The notes: a model not told the origin generated them from the sequence alone. A DNA stretch of 64,000 bases from Piscinibacter caeni (GCA_003265685.1 QJOU01000043.1:1-64000), one strand, 5' to 3'; counted from the stretch's first letter, positions 21,694 through 33,428 are shown. Numbers and translations: made by a program.

Positions 21694-23178
21694 ATGACGC
21701 TTGCACTGCGCCGCCACCACGACGCCGGCATCGGGCCCAGCCGCCCGGCAGCAGCCGTCCTGGCGGTGTTGATCCTATCCGCTTGTTCGACCACGGCGCC
21801 CCGGGCCCCTGCCCCGCCGGTGCCGCTGGCGGCCACGTTCTCGAACGACAACCCGGCCGCCCCTGAGGCAGCGCCCCTCGACGATGCCTGGTGGGAGGGC
21901 TTCGGTGACGCCACGCTGGTGCGGCTCGTCAAGGAGGCCTGGTCCGCCAACCAGGAGGTGGCCATTGCGCTGCAGCGTGTCGGGCAGGCGCGCGCGGGAG
22001 CCGACGCGCAGGCCTCCCGTCTGTGGCCCACGGTGGGCGTGCAGGCTGCCGCGTCGCACAGCCAGAGCGGGGTTCCCGAACCGGTCAAACAAGGCCTGCC
22101 CGACACGCGCGTGCTGCGTGCCGGGGTGGATGTCGCCTGGGAGATCGACCTGGCCGGCGGCGTTCGCGCGGCGCGGGATGCGGCGCAGGCCGATGCCGCC
22201 GCCGCGGCCGCCGGCATGCAAGGGGCGCGCCTGCTCGTGGCCAGCGAAGTCGCGCGGCAGTACTTCGTGCTGCGCAGTGCCGAGGAACGGCTGCGCATCG
22301 TGCAGGCCCTGGCAGCCGCCCAGCGTCAGACCGCGGTCCGCGTGGGCAGTCGCCTGCGCGAAGGCCAGGCCAGCGCCTTCGACCTGGACCGCGCGCGCGC
22401 CGAGGCCGATGCGCTCGATGCCCAGGTGCCCGCGCTGCGGATGCTGGTCGGTACCACGCAGACGAAGCTCGCCGTCCTGCTCGGCCGCAACCCCTCGGTG
22501 CCCGTCGTCGACGCGGACAGCGCCTTCGCCTGGCCGGCGGCACGGGCCATCGCGCCAGGCCAGCCCAGCGAACTGCTGCGGCGCCGTCCGGATCTCGTGG
22601 CCGCGGACGCACGCGTCGGTGCCGAAGCGCTGCGCAGCGCAGAGGCCCGCGCGCAGTGGTGGCCCAAGGTTTTTCTCAGCGCGCTGGTGGGTCGCCAGGA
22701 CTTGCGCTTGAACGCGCTGGACCTCGCGCCGGTGCACTTCTCCAACGTCGCACTGGCGTTTGCCGCGCCGATCTTCAACGCCGGCCGCATCGATGCCGGG
22801 ATCCGGGTGCAGTCCGCGCGCGCCGACGAGGCCCTGCTGGCCTGGCAGAAGGCGGTGCTGGTGGCGGTGCAGGAGGTCGAGGACAGCCTGCTCGTGCGCT
22901 CGCAGGAGGCCGAGCGCCACGCGGCGCTTGCACTCACCGTCGAGAACCGTCGCCGCTCGCTGCAGCGCGCCGAGTCGCTGCAGCGCGAGGGGCAGATCGA
23001 CCTGCTGGTCCTGCTGGACGTGCAGCGCTCCGTGCTCGCCAGCGAGCTGGCCCTGTCGGACAGCCGCCTCCAGCAGGCCCTGGCCGACGTGCAGCTCTAC
23101 AAGGCACTCGGCGGTGGCCTCCCACAGGTCCAAGCCAGCACTGACATGACTTCTCTTGCCGCAAGGACACCCCAGTGA
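21694..23178 (+). CDS. RND efflux outer-membrane channel (NodT/OprM family lipoprotein)
   Basis: 494 residues. A signal peptide with lipobox LSAC (Cys near residue 31) is followed by two OEP repeats (about 70-260 and 275-470), with 'EIDLAGGVRAARDAAQ', 'PSELLRRRPDLVAADARVG' and 'VALAFAAPIFNAGRI'. This is the typical NodT-type outer-membrane factor that forms a trimeric exit duct. It is the first gene of a three-gene pump operon, directly behind the double operator promoter. Its stop overlaps the GTG start of the periplasmic adaptor gene. Confidence 0.88.
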   Translation: MTLALRRHHDAGIGPSRPAAAVLAVLILSACSTTAPRAPAPPVPLAATFSNDNPAAPEAAPLDDAWWEGFGDATLVRLVKEAWSANQEVAIALQRVGQARAGADAQASRLWPTVGVQAAASHSQSGVPEPVKQGLPDTRVLRAGVDVAWEIDLAGGVRAARDAAQADAAAAAAGMQGARLLVASEVARQYFVLRSAEERLRIVQALAAAQRQTAVRVGSRLREGQASAFDLDRARAEADALDAQVPALRMLVGTTQTKLAVLLGRNPSVPVVDADSAFAWPAARAIAPGQPSELLRRRPDLVAADARVGAEALRSAEARAQWWPKVFLSALVGRQDLRLNALDLAPVHFSNVALAFAAPIFNAGRIDAGIRVQSARADEALLAWQKAVLVAVQEVEDSLLVRSQEAERHAALALTVENRRRSLQRAESLQREGQIDLLVLLDVQRSVLASELALSDSRLQQALADVQLYKALGGGLPQVQASTDMTSLAARTPQ

Positions 23179-24308
23179 ACCGGATCATCCCCACCCTGTC
23201 GCTCACGGGCCTGGCCGCCGCGAGCCTGTTGACGAGCGGCTGCAGCGAACCGCCGCCACCCCCCGCGGTCGTGAAGCCGGTCTTCGTGACGACCGTGGCG
23301 CCCGGCGCGTCCACGCAGACCCGCAGCTTCACCTCGGTGGTGCGCGCCCGCGTCGAAAGCGACCTCGCCTTCCGCACCGGCGGCAAGGTCGTCGAACGGC
23401 TCGTGGAGGTCGGTGACCGCGTGAAGGCCGGCCAGGTGCTGGCGCGCCTGGACCCGGCCGACTACCAGCTCGCCGCGAAGGCCGCTGCCGACCAGGTGCA
23501 GGCCGCCGGCGTCGACGCGCAGCAGGCAGCTTCCGACGAAGCGCGCTTGCGCCGCCTGCTGGCCGACGGCTCGGTCGGTGCGGCCGACCACGAACGCCAG
23601 AAGGCGCGCGCCGACGCCGCGGCCGCCCGGCTGGACCAGGCCCGGCGGCAGCTGGAGCTGGCGCGCAACCGCGAGGCGTATGCCGCGCTGGTGGCGCCCT
23701 ATGCCGGCGTGGTGACGGCCCTGCGCTTCGAGCGCGGGCAGGTGGTGCCGGAGGGGCAGCCGGTGGTCTCGCTGGCACGTGAAGGCGACAACGAGGTGGT
23801 CGTCGACCTGCCGGAGGACTGGGTCGGCCGCGCGCGCGGCCTCAGCGCCACCGCGGCGCCGTGGCACGACCCGAAGGCGACCGTTCGCCTCATGCTGCGC
23901 GAGCTGGCGCCGCAGGCCAGCGTACAGGGCCGGACCTATCGCGCACGGTATGCCGCCGCAGCCGAGTCGCGCGCTCACCTCTCCGCGCTGCCCCTGGGCA
24001 GCACGATGCAGCTGAGCTTGTCGGCGCCCCAGGCGGGGCCTGCAACCGTCTCGCTACCCGTCAGTGCGCTGGTCAAGGGCAGCGGGCCGGCGGGCGTCTG
24101 GGCCCTGGACGCCAAGGGTTCCGGCCTGGTGTTCACGCCGGTCCAGGTGGTCTCGCACGACGACGCCACGGTCCAGGTCACGGGTCTCGCGACCGGCAGC
24201 CGTGTCGTGAGCGTCGGCGCCCAGAAGCTCGATGCCGGCACCACCGTGCGCGCCATCGAACGTGCCCCCGAGCTCGCCTCGACCACGATCGCGAAGAGCA
24301 GCCGATGA
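23175..24308 (+). CDS. RND efflux periplasmic adaptor (MFP) lipoprotein
   Basis: 377 residues with a GTG start overlapping the upstream stop (GTGA). A lipobox TSGC (Cys near residue 23) is followed by a lipoyl half-motif, an alpha-hairpin coiled coil (about 95-165) and beta-barrel domains ('YAALVAPYAGVVTALRFERGQ'). It bridges the inner-membrane transporter and the outer-membrane channel. It overlaps the transporter gene by 4 bases. Substrate specificity is not visible in this subunit. Confidence 0.87.
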   Translation: MNRIIPTLSLTGLAAASLLTSGCSEPPPPPAVVKPVFVTTVAPGASTQTRSFTSVVRARVESDLAFRTGGKVVERLVEVGDRVKAGQVLARLDPADYQLAAKAAADQVQAAGVDAQQAASDEARLRRLLADGSVGAADHERQKARADAAAARLDQARRQLELARNREAYAALVAPYAGVVTALRFERGQVVPEGQPVVSLAREGDNEVVVDLPEDWVGRARGLSATAAPWHDPKATVRLMLRELAPQASVQGRTYRARYAAAAESRAHLSALPLGSTMQLSLSAPQAGPATVSLPVSALVKGSGPAGVWALDAKGSGLVFTPVQVVSHDDATVQVTGLATGSRVVSVGAQKLDAGTTVRAIERAPELASTTIAKSSR

Positions 24309-27300
24309 AACGCTTCAACCTCTCCGAATGGGCCGTCACGCACCGGCCCATGGTGCTGTTCCTCATCATCGCTACGCTCGTCGTCGGCGTGTTCTCGTTC
24401 AGCCGTCTGGGGCGCCTGGAAGACCCGACCTTCGAGGTGCCGCAGATGACGGCCATCGTCGTGTGGCCCGGCGCCACGGCGCAGGACGTGCAGGACCAGG
24501 TGCTCAACCGCATCGAGCGCAAGCTGCAGGAGCTGGACCACTTCGACTACGTGCGCAGCTTTGCGCGCCAGGGCTACGGCGGCATCACGCTGTGGATGAA
24601 GGGCGGCAGCAGCAAGGAAGAGCTGGACGACGCCTGGTACCAGGTGCGCAAGAAGATCGGCGACGTGCGCCAGGAGTTCCCCGAGGGCGTGCGCGGCCCG
24701 TTCTTCAACGACGAGTACAGCGACCGCTACAGCGTGCTCTACGCCTTGAGCGCGCCCGAGCTCTCGATGGCCGAGCTGCTGACCGTGGCCGAGGGCGTGA
24801 AGCGGCGCCTGGAGAGCGTGCCCGGCGCCGGCAAGGTCGACGTGCTGGGCCAGCAGGCCGAGCGTGTGTACGTGGAGGTCTCCACGCGCCGATTGGCGGC
24901 CCTGGGCATCCCGCCGTCGGCCATCTTCGACGCGCTGGCGCGGCAGAACCTGGTGACACCGGCGGGCTCGGCCGACACGACGCACGACCGCGTGCAGGTG
25001 CGCGTGGATGGACGCCTCGACGGCGTGCAGGACGTCTCGAACGTGACCCTGGAGGTCGGCGGCCAGCTGCTGCGCCTGGGCGACGTGGCCACCGTGCGCG
25101 GCGGCTACGAAGACCCGCCCAGCCTGACCATCCGCCACAACGGCGTGCCGGTGCTGGCCATCGGCGTGACGCTGCAGCACCAGGGCAACGTGACGGACTT
25201 CGGCAAGGCGATGGCGCAGCGCCTGGCGCAGATCCGCCAGGCGCTGCCGGCGGGCGTGGAGATCCAGCAGTACGCCGACCAGCCGCGCGTGGTGGCCGCG
25301 TCGATCTGGGAGTTCGAGCGCGCCTTCCTCGAGGCGCTGGCCATCGTGCTGGCGGTCTCGTTCCTGTTCCTGGGCTGGCGCACCGGCATCGTCGTGGCGG
25401 CCTCGGTGCCGCTGGTGCTGGGCCTGGTCGCGGCCGTGATGCTCGCCGCCGGCTGGAACCTCGACCGCATCTCGCTCGGCGCGCTGATCATCGCGCTGGG
25501 CCTGCTGGTCGACGACGCGATCATCGCGGTCGAGATGATGGTGGTGAAGCTGGAACAGGGCTGGGACCGCCTGCAGGCCGCCACCTACGCGTATTCGTCG
25601 ACCGCGTTCCCGATGCTGACCGGCACGCTGGTCACCGCCGCGGGCTTCATGCCGGTCGGCTTCGCGAAGTCCATCGCCGGCCAGTACGCCGGTGGCATCT
25701 TCTGGGTGGTGGGCGTCGCGCTGATCCTGTCGTGGCTGGTGGCGGTGGTCTTCACGCCGTACCTGGGCGTGATGTTGTTGCCGAAGAACCTGGGCCACGG
25801 AAAACACCACGACGTGTACGACCGGCCGGTCTACCACCGCTTGCGCCGGGTCGTCGAATGGGCCGTGCAGCGCCGCTTCGTCGTGCTGGCGCTGACGGTG
25901 CTGCTGCTCGGCGCGGCCGGCGCGGGCATGCTGAAGGTGCAGCAGCAGTTCTTCCCGACGGCCGCCCGGCCGGAGTTGCTGGTGGACCTGCGGCTGCGCG
26001 AAGGCGCGTCGTTCGCGGCGACGCAGCGCCAGGTGCAACTGCTGGAAAGCCATCTGGCGAAGGACCCCGACGTCGAGTTCTTCACCGCCTACACCGGTGG
26101 CGGCACGCCGCGCTTCTACCTGTCGATCCAGCCCGAGCTGCCGAACCCGGGCTTCGCCCAGGTCGTCGTCAAGACGGCCGGCATCGAGCAGCGCGAGCGC
26201 GTGCGTGCCCGGCTGATGGCGCTGTTCGCCAAGGACGAAGCGCTGCCCGACGTCACGGCGCGGGTCACGCGTCTGGAGTTCGGGCCGCCCGTGGGCTTCC
26301 CGGTCCAGTTCCGCGTCATCGGGCCGGACAAGGCCGTGGTGCGCGACATCGCGTACCGCGTGCGCGACGTGGTGCGGCAGAGCCCGCTGGTGCGCGACAC
26401 GCAGCTGGACTGGAACGAACAGGTGCGTTCGATCAAGGTGCAGCTCGACCAGGACAAGGCCCGGCAGCTGGGCCTGAGCAGCGCGGACATCCAGGGCCTG
26501 GTGCAGACCACGCTGGACGGCGCGCCGGTCACGCAGATCCGCCGCGGCGAGGAACTGATCGATGTCGTCGTGCGCGCCACGCCGGAAGAGCGCAGGAGCA
26601 TCGGCCAGATCGGCGACCTGCAGGTCTTCACGCGCAGCGGCGTGACGGTGCCGCTGTCGCAGATCGCCCGCATCGAGCCGGGCTTCGAGGAGCCCGTGCT
26701 GTGGCGCCGCAACCGCGACATGGCGCTCACCGTGCGCAGCGACCTGATGGACGGCGTTCAGGGCCCGTATGCCACGGCGCAGATCCGGCCGTCGCTGCAG
26801 CCCATCGTGGACAGCCTGCCCGCCGGCTACCGCATCGAGGAAGGCGGCGCGATCGAGGAGAGCGACAAGGCCAACGTCGCCTTGTTCGCGGTCTTCCCGG
26901 CGATGTTCGCGGTCACGCTGACGCTGCTGATGATCCAGCTGCAGAGCTTCTCGCGCCTCGCCATGGTGTTCATGACCGGACCGCTGGCGATCATCGGCGT
27001 CGTGCCGGCGCTGCTGGTCTTCCAGGCGCCGTTCGGCTTCGTCGCGCTGCTGGGCGTGATCGCACTCGGCGGGATGATCATGCGCAACTCGATCATCCTG
27101 GTCGACCAGATCGACCAGGACATCGCGCGCGGCGTGGCGCCGTGGACCGCCATCGTCGATGCGACGGTCCGGCGCTCGCGCCCGGTCGTGCTGACGGCCG
27201 CTGCGGCCGTGCTGGCGATGATCCCGCTCACGCGCAGCGTGTTCTGGGGGCCGATGGCGATCTCGATCATGGGCGGCCTGGTGGTGGCCACGGCGCTCAC

Positions 27301-27397
27301 GCTGGTGTTCGTGCCCGCCTTGTATGCCGCGTGGTTCCGCGTGCGGCGCGACGGCGCGGCGGCGGCCCCGCGCATCACCGGCACTGCACACGCATGA
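24305..27397 (+). CDS. RND-family multidrug efflux transporter
   Basis: 1030 residues, the usual size for an AcrB/MexB-class proton antiporter. There are 12 predicted membrane segments with two large periplasmic loops. The proton-relay Asp pair is in '[14 protein letters not shown]' (TM4), and TM10-12 motifs include '[20 protein letters not shown]'. The closest subgroup by pattern is the VexF/AcrB-like branch with '[19 protein letters not shown]'. It ends the pump operon; no terminator hairpin is evident before the groEL gene 86 bases downstream. The long frames on the opposite strand are GC-rich shadows. Confidence 0.9.
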   Translation: MKRFNLSEWAVTHRPMVLFLIIATLVVGVFSFSRLGRLEDPTFEVPQMTAIVVWPGATAQDVQDQVLNRIERKLQELDHFDYVRSFARQGYGGITLWMKGGSSKEELDDAWYQVRKKIGDVRQEFPEGVRGPFFNDEYSDRYSVLYALSAPELSMAELLTVAEGVKRRLESVPGAGKVDVLGQQAERVYVEVSTRRLAALGIPPSAIFDALARQNLVTPAGSADTTHDRVQVRVDGRLDGVQDVSNVTLEVGGQLLRLGDVATVRGGYEDPPSLTIRHNGVPVLAIGVTLQHQGNVTDFGKAMAQRLAQIRQALPAGVEIQQYADQPRVVAASIWEFERAFLEALAIVLAVSFLFLGWRTGIVVAASVPLVLGLVAAVMLAAGWNLDRISLGALIIALGLLVDDAIIAVEMMVVKLEQGWDRLQAATYAYSSTAFPMLTGTLVTAAGFMPVGFAKSIAGQYAGGIFWVVGVALILSWLVAVVFTPYLGVMLLPKNLGHGKHHDVYDRPVYHRLRRVVEWAVQRRFVVLALTVLLLGAAGAGMLKVQQQFFPTAARPELLVDLRLREGASFAATQRQVQLLESHLAKDPDVEFFTAYTGGGTPRFYLSIQPELPNPGFAQVVVKTAGIEQRERVRARLMALFAKDEALPDVTARVTRLEFGPPVGFPVQFRVIGPDKAVVRDIAYRVRDVVRQSPLVRDTQLDWNEQVRSIKVQLDQDKARQLGLSSADIQGLVQTTLDGAPVTQIRRGEELIDVVVRATPEERRSIGQIGDLQVFTRSGVTVPLSQIARIEPGFEEPVLWRRNRDMALTVRSDLMDGVQGPYATAQIRPSLQPIVDSLPAGYRIEEGGAIEESDKANVALFAVFPAMFAVTLTLLMIQLQSFSRLAMVFMTGPLAIIGVVPALLVFQAPFGFVALLGVIALGGMIMRNSIILVDQIDQDIARGVAPWTAIVDATVRRSRPVVLTAAAAVLAMIPLTRSVFWGPMAISIMGGLVVATALTLVFVPALYAAWFRVRRDGAAAAPRITGTAHA

Positions 27398-27483
27398 CAC
27401 GAGCCGTTGGGGATTGATCGCCCTCAACCGGCGCAAGGCCGGGGCGCGGGAGGATGAAACCGTTCAGGCCGACCGCGACCACC

Positions 27484-29118
<1,635 letters not shown>

Positions 29119-29128
29119 GCGCCCCCAG

Positions 29129-29146
29129 GGCCGGGCCAGCCCGGCC
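29129..29146. terminator. Hairpin after groEL, and the 327-base gap that follows
   Basis: GGCCGGGC / GCCCGGCC with a 2-base centre forms a stem directly after the groEL stop. There is no T-tract, so termination strength is uncertain. The rest of the gap to 29445 holds a 15-codon ORF at 29239 that matches nothing convincing, a C-run/G-run at about 29150-29165, and the GntR-type operators described separately. Nothing else was recognised there. Confidence 0.45.
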
Positions 29147-29360
29147 GCCCTCCCCCCCGCGGGGGTCAGGGAAACTTGGGACGGCCCGGCGCGTCCTCGT
29201 ACGGGGCGCCGAACGGTCAACCCAAGCGGAGTTCAGGCATGGCCAACATCGGCAGCTTTGAGCAGGTGGTCGAAGTGAAGGCCTGAGACCGGATCGTCCT
29301 CGGCGGCGACATCGTCCAGGCAGGTCGAGGTCTGGTCTGGCCATGCGCTGGCGCCCATGT

Positions 29361-29425
29361 TTTAGATCACAAGATCGCCACATTCTGGCTGTATGGCGAT
29401 CTTGGTGTACATTTGTGATCACAAA
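29361..29425 (+). promoter_or_regulatory. GntR-type operator region of the glutamine-synthetase-like operon
   Basis: A perfect 14-bp palindrome TTTGTGATCACAAA (29412-29425) lies 20 bases before the start of the next gene. A partial copy TTTAGATCACAA is at 29361-29372. Between them is a perfect 10-bp inverted repeat AAGATCGCCA / TGGCGATCTT (29371-29380 and 29394-29403, 13-base centre). GATCAC-type palindromes are typical targets of FadR-subfamily GntR repressors, and such a gene is the third gene of this operon. The GntR protein probably represses its own operon until a substrate is present. Confidence 0.65.
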
Positions 29426-29445
29426 ACAGAGCGCACGGCATCGCC

Positions 29446-30780
29446 ATGACCGACCCCCTGCATGAATTCCTGACCCGCCACCGCATCCACGAGGTCGAGT
29501 GCGTCATCCCCGACATGACGGGCATCGCACGCGGCAAGATCCTGCCGCGCGATCTGTTCATGGCCACGGGCGAGATGCGCATTCCCAAGAGCGTGCTGCT
29601 CAACACCGTGAACGGCCAGCAGCCCGACAACGGTCCCTTCGTGGGCGACACCGATCCCGACATGGTCTGCAAGCCCGACGCGGCCACGGTGCGCATCGTG
29701 CCCTGGGCGGCCGAGCCGGTGGCCGTGGTCATCCACGACTGCGAGGAGTGGGACGGCCGGCCGGTTCAGCTCTCGCCGCGCGCCGTGCTGCGCCGCGTGC
29801 TGGCGCTGTACGCGGCGCGCGGCTGGCAGCCCATCGTGGCGCCCGAGATGGAGTTCTACCTGGTGGCCCGCCAGCAGAACCCGCACGAGCCGCTGCAGCC
29901 GCCGCTGGGCCGCACCGGCAAGCCCGAGGTGGGACGGCAGAGCTACTCCATCGACGCGGTGAACGACTTCGACCCCTTCTTCATGGAGCTGTCCGCCTTC
30001 TGCGACCAGCACCAGCTGGGCGTGGAAACGCTCATCCACGAAGCCGGCCCCGGGCAGATGGAGATCAACTTCAGCCACGGCGAACCGCTCGACCTGGCCG
30101 ACCGCGTGTTCCTCTTCAAGCGCACGGTGCGCGAGACGGCCCTGCGCCACGGCGTGTTTGCCACCTTCATGGCCAAACCCATGGAGGGCGAGCCCGGCAG
30201 CGCCATGCACATCCATCAGAGCGTCAACGACGCCGAAGGCCGCAACATCTTCAGCAACCCCGACGGCACGGCCAGCGAGCACTTCCGCCACTTCATCGGC
30301 GGGCTGCAGGCCTATGTCCCGCAGGTGATGCCCATGCTGGCGCCCTACGTCAACTCCTACCGGCGCCTGGCGCCCTACATGTCGGCGCCCATCAATGTGC
30401 GCTGGGGGCACGACAACCGCACCTGCGGCATCCGCATTCCCAAGTCGGGCCCCAGCGCCCGCCGGGTGGAGAACCGCGTGCCCGGCGTCGACGCCAACCC
30501 CTACCTGGGCATGGCAGCCACGCTGGCCTGCGGCTACATCGGCCTGCGCGACCGGCTGCTGCCCAGCGAGCCCACCGACGGCAGCGCCTGGAACGTGGCC
30601 CACGAACTGCCGCGCCACCTGGAAGATGCCATCGAGGCCATGCGCGCCTGCACCGCGATCAAGGAGGTGCTGGGCGAGACCTTCGTCGACGCCTTCTGCG
30701 CCGTCAAGGAGCTGGAGTTCGCCACCTACAACCGGGTGATCAGCTCGTGGGAACGAGAGCACCTGCTGCTGCTGGTCTGA
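29446..30780 (+). CDS. Glutamine synthetase-like ligase (PuuA/gamma-glutamylamide synthetase type)
   Basis: 444 residues of the glutamine synthetase fold. It has an N-terminal beta-grasp domain ('VECVIPDMTGIARGKILPRDL') and a catalytic barrel with the metal/Glu motif 'APEMEFYL' (about 141-148), 'HEAGPGQMEINFSHG', 'GSAMHIHQS' and 'CGIRIPKSGPSARRVENRVPG'. It matches the PuuA-type (type III-like) ligases that glutamylate polyamines or other amines rather than make glutamine. The aminotransferase encoded 10 bases downstream supports an amine-degradation pathway. The exact amine is unknown. Confidence 0.82.
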   Translation: MTDPLHEFLTRHRIHEVECVIPDMTGIARGKILPRDLFMATGEMRIPKSVLLNTVNGQQPDNGPFVGDTDPDMVCKPDAATVRIVPWAAEPVAVVIHDCEEWDGRPVQLSPRAVLRRVLALYAARGWQPIVAPEMEFYLVARQQNPHEPLQPPLGRTGKPEVGRQSYSIDAVNDFDPFFMELSAFCDQHQLGVETLIHEAGPGQMEINFSHGEPLDLADRVFLFKRTVRETALRHGVFATFMAKPMEGEPGSAMHIHQSVNDAEGRNIFSNPDGTASEHFRHFIGGLQAYVPQVMPMLAPYVNSYRRLAPYMSAPINVRWGHDNRTCGIRIPKSGPSARRVENRVPGVDANPYLGMAATLACGYIGLRDRLLPSEPTDGSAWNVAHELPRHLEDAIEAMRACTAIKEVLGETFVDAFCAVKELEFATYNRVISSWEREHLLLLV

Positions 30781-30790
30781 GGAGCCGCCG

Positions 30791-32173
30791 ATGAGCCGCC
30801 CCCTTCAACACTCCGGCATTGCGCGCGAACGGGTCGAGGCCCTGCTGGCCCGCGAAGCGGCCGAGTACGCACAACGCAACCCGCAGTCCCGAAGGCTGGC
30901 CACCCGCGCCGCGCCGCAGCTCATGTTCGGCGTGCCGCTGCACTGGATGAACGACTGGTCCACGCCGTTCGCGCTGCACGTGGCCCAGGCCCAGGGCGCC
31001 ACGCTCACCGACGCGGACGGCCATGCGCTGGTCGACTTCTGCCTGGGCGACACCGGCGCCATGTTCGGCCACTCACCCGCCCCGGTGGCCCGGGCCCTGG
31101 CGGACCAGGCCCGGCGCGGCCTGACCACCATGCTGCCCAGCGAGGATGCGGCGGTGGTGGGCGAGTTGCTGGCGCAGCACTTCGGCCTGCCGAAATGGCA
31201 GTTCGCGATGACGGCCACCGACGCCAACCGCTTCGTGCTGCGCTGGTTGCGCGCCGCCACCGGCCGCCGCGTGCTGCTGGTGTTCAACGGCTGCTATCAC
31301 GGCACCGTGGACGACGTGTTCGTCGACCTGCTGGACGGCCAGCCCGTGCAGCGCGCCAGCCTGCTGGGCCAGGTGCACGACCTCACCGCCACCACGCGCG
31401 TGGTGGAGTTCAACGACCTGGCTGCGCTCGACGCCGCACTGGCCCCGGGCGACGTGGCCTGCGTGCTGGCCGAGCCGGTGATGACCAACATCGGCATGGT
31501 GCTGCCCGAGCCCGGCTACTGGAACGAGGCGCAACGGATCATCCGGCGCCGCGGCAGCCTGCTGGTGCTGGACGAAACCCACACCCTCAGCAGCGGCCCC
31601 GGCGGTTATGCCCGTGCCCACGGCCTGCAGCCCGACGCCGTGGTGGTCGGCAAGGCCCTGGGCGGCGGCATGCCCTGCGCCGCCTACGGCTTCAGCGCCG
31701 CGCTGGCCGCACGCGCCGAGGCGGCCAAGCGCGCCGCGCCGCCCGGCCACTCGGGCATCGGCACCACGCTCACCGCCAATCTGCTGGCCATGGCCGCGAT
31801 GCGCGCGACGCTCACGCAGCTGATGACCCACGAGGTGTTCGCCCCCATGCATGCACTGGCCGAACGCCTGGCCGCGGGGCTGCGCGCGGTCATCGCCCGC
31901 CACGGCCTGCCCTGGTGCGTTACGCAGGTGGGCGCGCGGGTCGAGTTCCAGTTCTGCCCGCAACCCCCTCGCAACGGCAGCCAGGCCGAGGCCGCGATGG
32001 ACGCCGAACTCGAGCATGCCCTGCACCTGGCCCTGCTGAACCGCGGCGTGCTGATCACGCCCTTCCACAACATGATGCTGGTCTGCCCCGACACCACGGC
32101 CGCGCACGTGCAGCAGTTGCTGGACACGTTCGACGCGGTGCTGGCCACCTTGTGCGCCGAGGGCACGGCGTGA
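30791..32173 (+). CDS. Class III PLP-dependent aminotransferase
   Basis: 460 residues, fold type I. 'DFCLGDTGAMFGHSPAPVARAL' is the N-terminal signature, 'VFNGCYHGTVDD' binds PLP phosphate, 'LLVLDETHTLSSGPGGYA' holds the PLP-ring Asp, and the Schiff-base Lys is in 'VVVGKALGGGMPCAAYG'. The family also includes glutamate-1-semialdehyde aminomutase, and the Gly/Ser pattern around 'GHSGIGTTLTAN' is similar to it, so mutase activity cannot be ruled out. It overlaps the gntR gene (GTGA). In context it likely transfers an amino group from an amine or amino acid made or used by the glutamyl-ligase route. Confidence 0.8.
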   Translation: MSRPLQHSGIARERVEALLAREAAEYAQRNPQSRRLATRAAPQLMFGVPLHWMNDWSTPFALHVAQAQGATLTDADGHALVDFCLGDTGAMFGHSPAPVARALADQARRGLTTMLPSEDAAVVGELLAQHFGLPKWQFAMTATDANRFVLRWLRAATGRRVLLVFNGCYHGTVDDVFVDLLDGQPVQRASLLGQVHDLTATTRVVEFNDLAALDAALAPGDVACVLAEPVMTNIGMVLPEPGYWNEAQRIIRRRGSLLVLDETHTLSSGPGGYARAHGLQPDAVVVGKALGGGMPCAAYGFSAALAARAEAAKRAAPPGHSGIGTTLTANLLAMAAMRATLTQLMTHEVFAPMHALAERLAAGLRAVIARHGLPWCVTQVGARVEFQFCPQPPRNGSQAEAAMDAELEHALHLALLNRGVLITPFHNMMLVCPDTTAAHVQQLLDTFDAVLATLCAEGTA

Positions 32174-32844
32174 GCACCGCCCCCGAGCCCGGCCCCACCC
32201 AGCAGGACAGCACCTACGCCACGCTGCGGCAGTGGATCACCGTGGGCCGCTTCCTGCCCGGCGAACGGCTGAAGATCCGCACCGTGGCCGCCGCCATGGG
32301 CGTGGGCCAGATGCCGGTGCGCGCCGCGCTGCAGCGCCTGGCCGCCGAGGGCGCGCTGGTGAACGTGCCCAACGCCGGCGTGGCCGTGCCGCGCCTCAGC
32401 GTGCCGGAGTTCGACGACCTGCTACAGATGCGCATGCTGCTCGAAGGCGAGGCCGCCGAGCGCGGCACGACCCGCCTGGATGCTGCCCAGCGCCGCACGC
32501 TGCAGGCCCTGTGCAAGCGCATGGGCGAGGCCCTGGCCCGCCACGATGCCGACGACTACCTGGCCGCCAACGAAGACTTCCACGTCATCCTCTACCGCGC
32601 CGCCGGCTCGCCGCTGCTGTTCACCCTGATCGACACCCTGTGGCTCAAGGCCGGCCCCATCAGCAACCAGCTCTTCGATTCCCCCGACGCCGCGAGCGTT
32701 CTCAACGACGCCCACGAGGCACTGATGAAGGCCTTGAAGGCCGGAGACAGTGCCGGCGTGCGCCGCGCCGTCGAGCAGGACATCTTCGTGGCCGGGCAGT
32801 TCCTGCGGCAGCGCCTGAAGGACGGGCACCGGGCCAGGGCCTGA
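32170..32844 (+). CDS. GntR-family (FadR/FCD) regulator
   Basis: 224 residues with a GTG start overlapping the aminotransferase stop. The N-terminal winged HTH is at about 15-80 ('ERLKIRTVAAAMGVGQMPVRAALQRLAAEGAL'-type region) and the FCD ligand domain at about 95-210, with His/Asp metal ligands in 'ANEDFHVILYRAAGSPLL' and 'DAHEALMKALKAGD'. As last gene of its own operon it is well placed for autoregulation through the palindromes at 29361-29425. Confidence 0.83.
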   Translation: MSTAPEPGPTQQDSTYATLRQWITVGRFLPGERLKIRTVAAAMGVGQMPVRAALQRLAAEGALVNVPNAGVAVPRLSVPEFDDLLQMRMLLEGEAAERGTTRLDAAQRRTLQALCKRMGEALARHDADDYLAANEDFHVILYRAAGSPLLFTLIDTLWLKAGPISNQLFDSPDAASVLNDAHEALMKALKAGDSAGVRRAVEQDIFVAGQFLRQRLKDGHRARA

Positions 32845-32869
32845 CCGCGCGACGGAACGCGAGCCCGGA

Positions 32870-33169
32870 TCAGCCGCCGCCGCGCTGGGTGTAGAGGTCG
32901 AAGCGGCGCATCACGCGCTGGCGCGTGGCGTCGTCGAATCCGTCGAAGGCGAAGGTGACGGCCAGGCGCGGCATCGCCAGCAGCGCGATGCGGCGCGGCG
33001 GCAGGCATTGCCAGCTCAGCGTGGCCGAGCCGGCATCGAAGCCGGCCTGCACCTGGCCCGGCCCGACGCTGAGCACTGCGCCGTCGAGCGCGCCGGGCAG
33101 CCAGCGCAGCAGCTCGTCTTCCGTGCACCCCATCTCGCGCTCGAAGCGCTCGGGGTACCAGGACTGCAC
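32870..33169 (-). CDS. Small conserved protein of the AOR operon, function unknown
   Basis: 99 residues with no recognised domain. Visible features are an acidic/aromatic N-terminus (MQSWYPERFEREMGCTEDELLRW is split around one Cys), a middle of beta strands ('VLSVGPGQVQAGFD', 'ATLSWQCLPPRRIALLAMPRL') and an end 'RQRVMRRFDLYTQRGGG'. It starts 4 bases after the MoaD gene stop and is probably translated with it. Position alone suggests a role in tungsten/molybdenum cofactor insertion or AOR maturation. No signal peptide or membrane segment is present. Confidence 0.6.
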   Translation of the reverse strand: MQSWYPERFEREMGCTEDELLRWLPGALDGAVLSVGPGQVQAGFDAGSATLSWQCLPPRRIALLAMPRLAVTFAFDGFDDATRQRVMRRFDLYTQRGGG

Positions 33170-33173
33170 GCCA

Positions 33174-33428
33174 CTATCCTCCTGCGATGGGCGGCCAGAT
33201 CGCCAGCACGTCGCCGTCCTTCAGCACGTGCGACAGGCGCTGCTCGGGCGGCACGTAGACGCCATTGACGAGCACCAGGTGCACCAGCTTCTGCGGCAGG
33301 CCGAAGGGCTCGATGACCTGGGCCACCGAGCTGCCTTCGGGCAGCTCGATCGGCAGTCGGTTGTCGTAGCGCGATTCGGCCGGCAGATACTGGGTCAGGC
33401 TGGCGTAGAGCTTGAAGACGATCTTCAT
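33174..33428 (-). CDS. MoaD/ThiS-like sulfur-carrier protein
   Basis: 84 residues, beta-grasp ubiquitin-like protein. It ends in GG ('IWPPIAGG'), the C-terminal diglycine needed for thiocarboxylation, and has the MoaD-like 'VNGVYVPPEQRLSHVLKDGDVL'. It donates sulfur during pterin dithiolene formation. AOR operons often carry their own MoaD for tungstopterin. It overlaps the FAD subunit gene by 4 bases. Confidence 0.85.
   Translation of the reverse strand: MKIVFKLYASLTQYLPAESRYDNRLPIELPEGSSVAQVIEPFGLPQKLVHLVLVNGVYVPPEQRLSHVLKDGDVLAIWPPIAGG

Noticed and set aside
23975-27436. A 1153-residue open frame on the minus strand opposite the RND transporter, and other long opposite-strand frames
   Set aside because: High GC with third-position bias leaves long antisense frames. 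Their products are His/Arg/Gln-rich with no domain, while the opposite strand encodes a clear RND protein.
29239-29286. A 15-codon ORF beginning MANIGSF, like the start of DUF736 proteins
   Set aside because: It stops at once and the following codons do not continue the DUF736 pattern; no ribosome site is convincing. Treated as chance.
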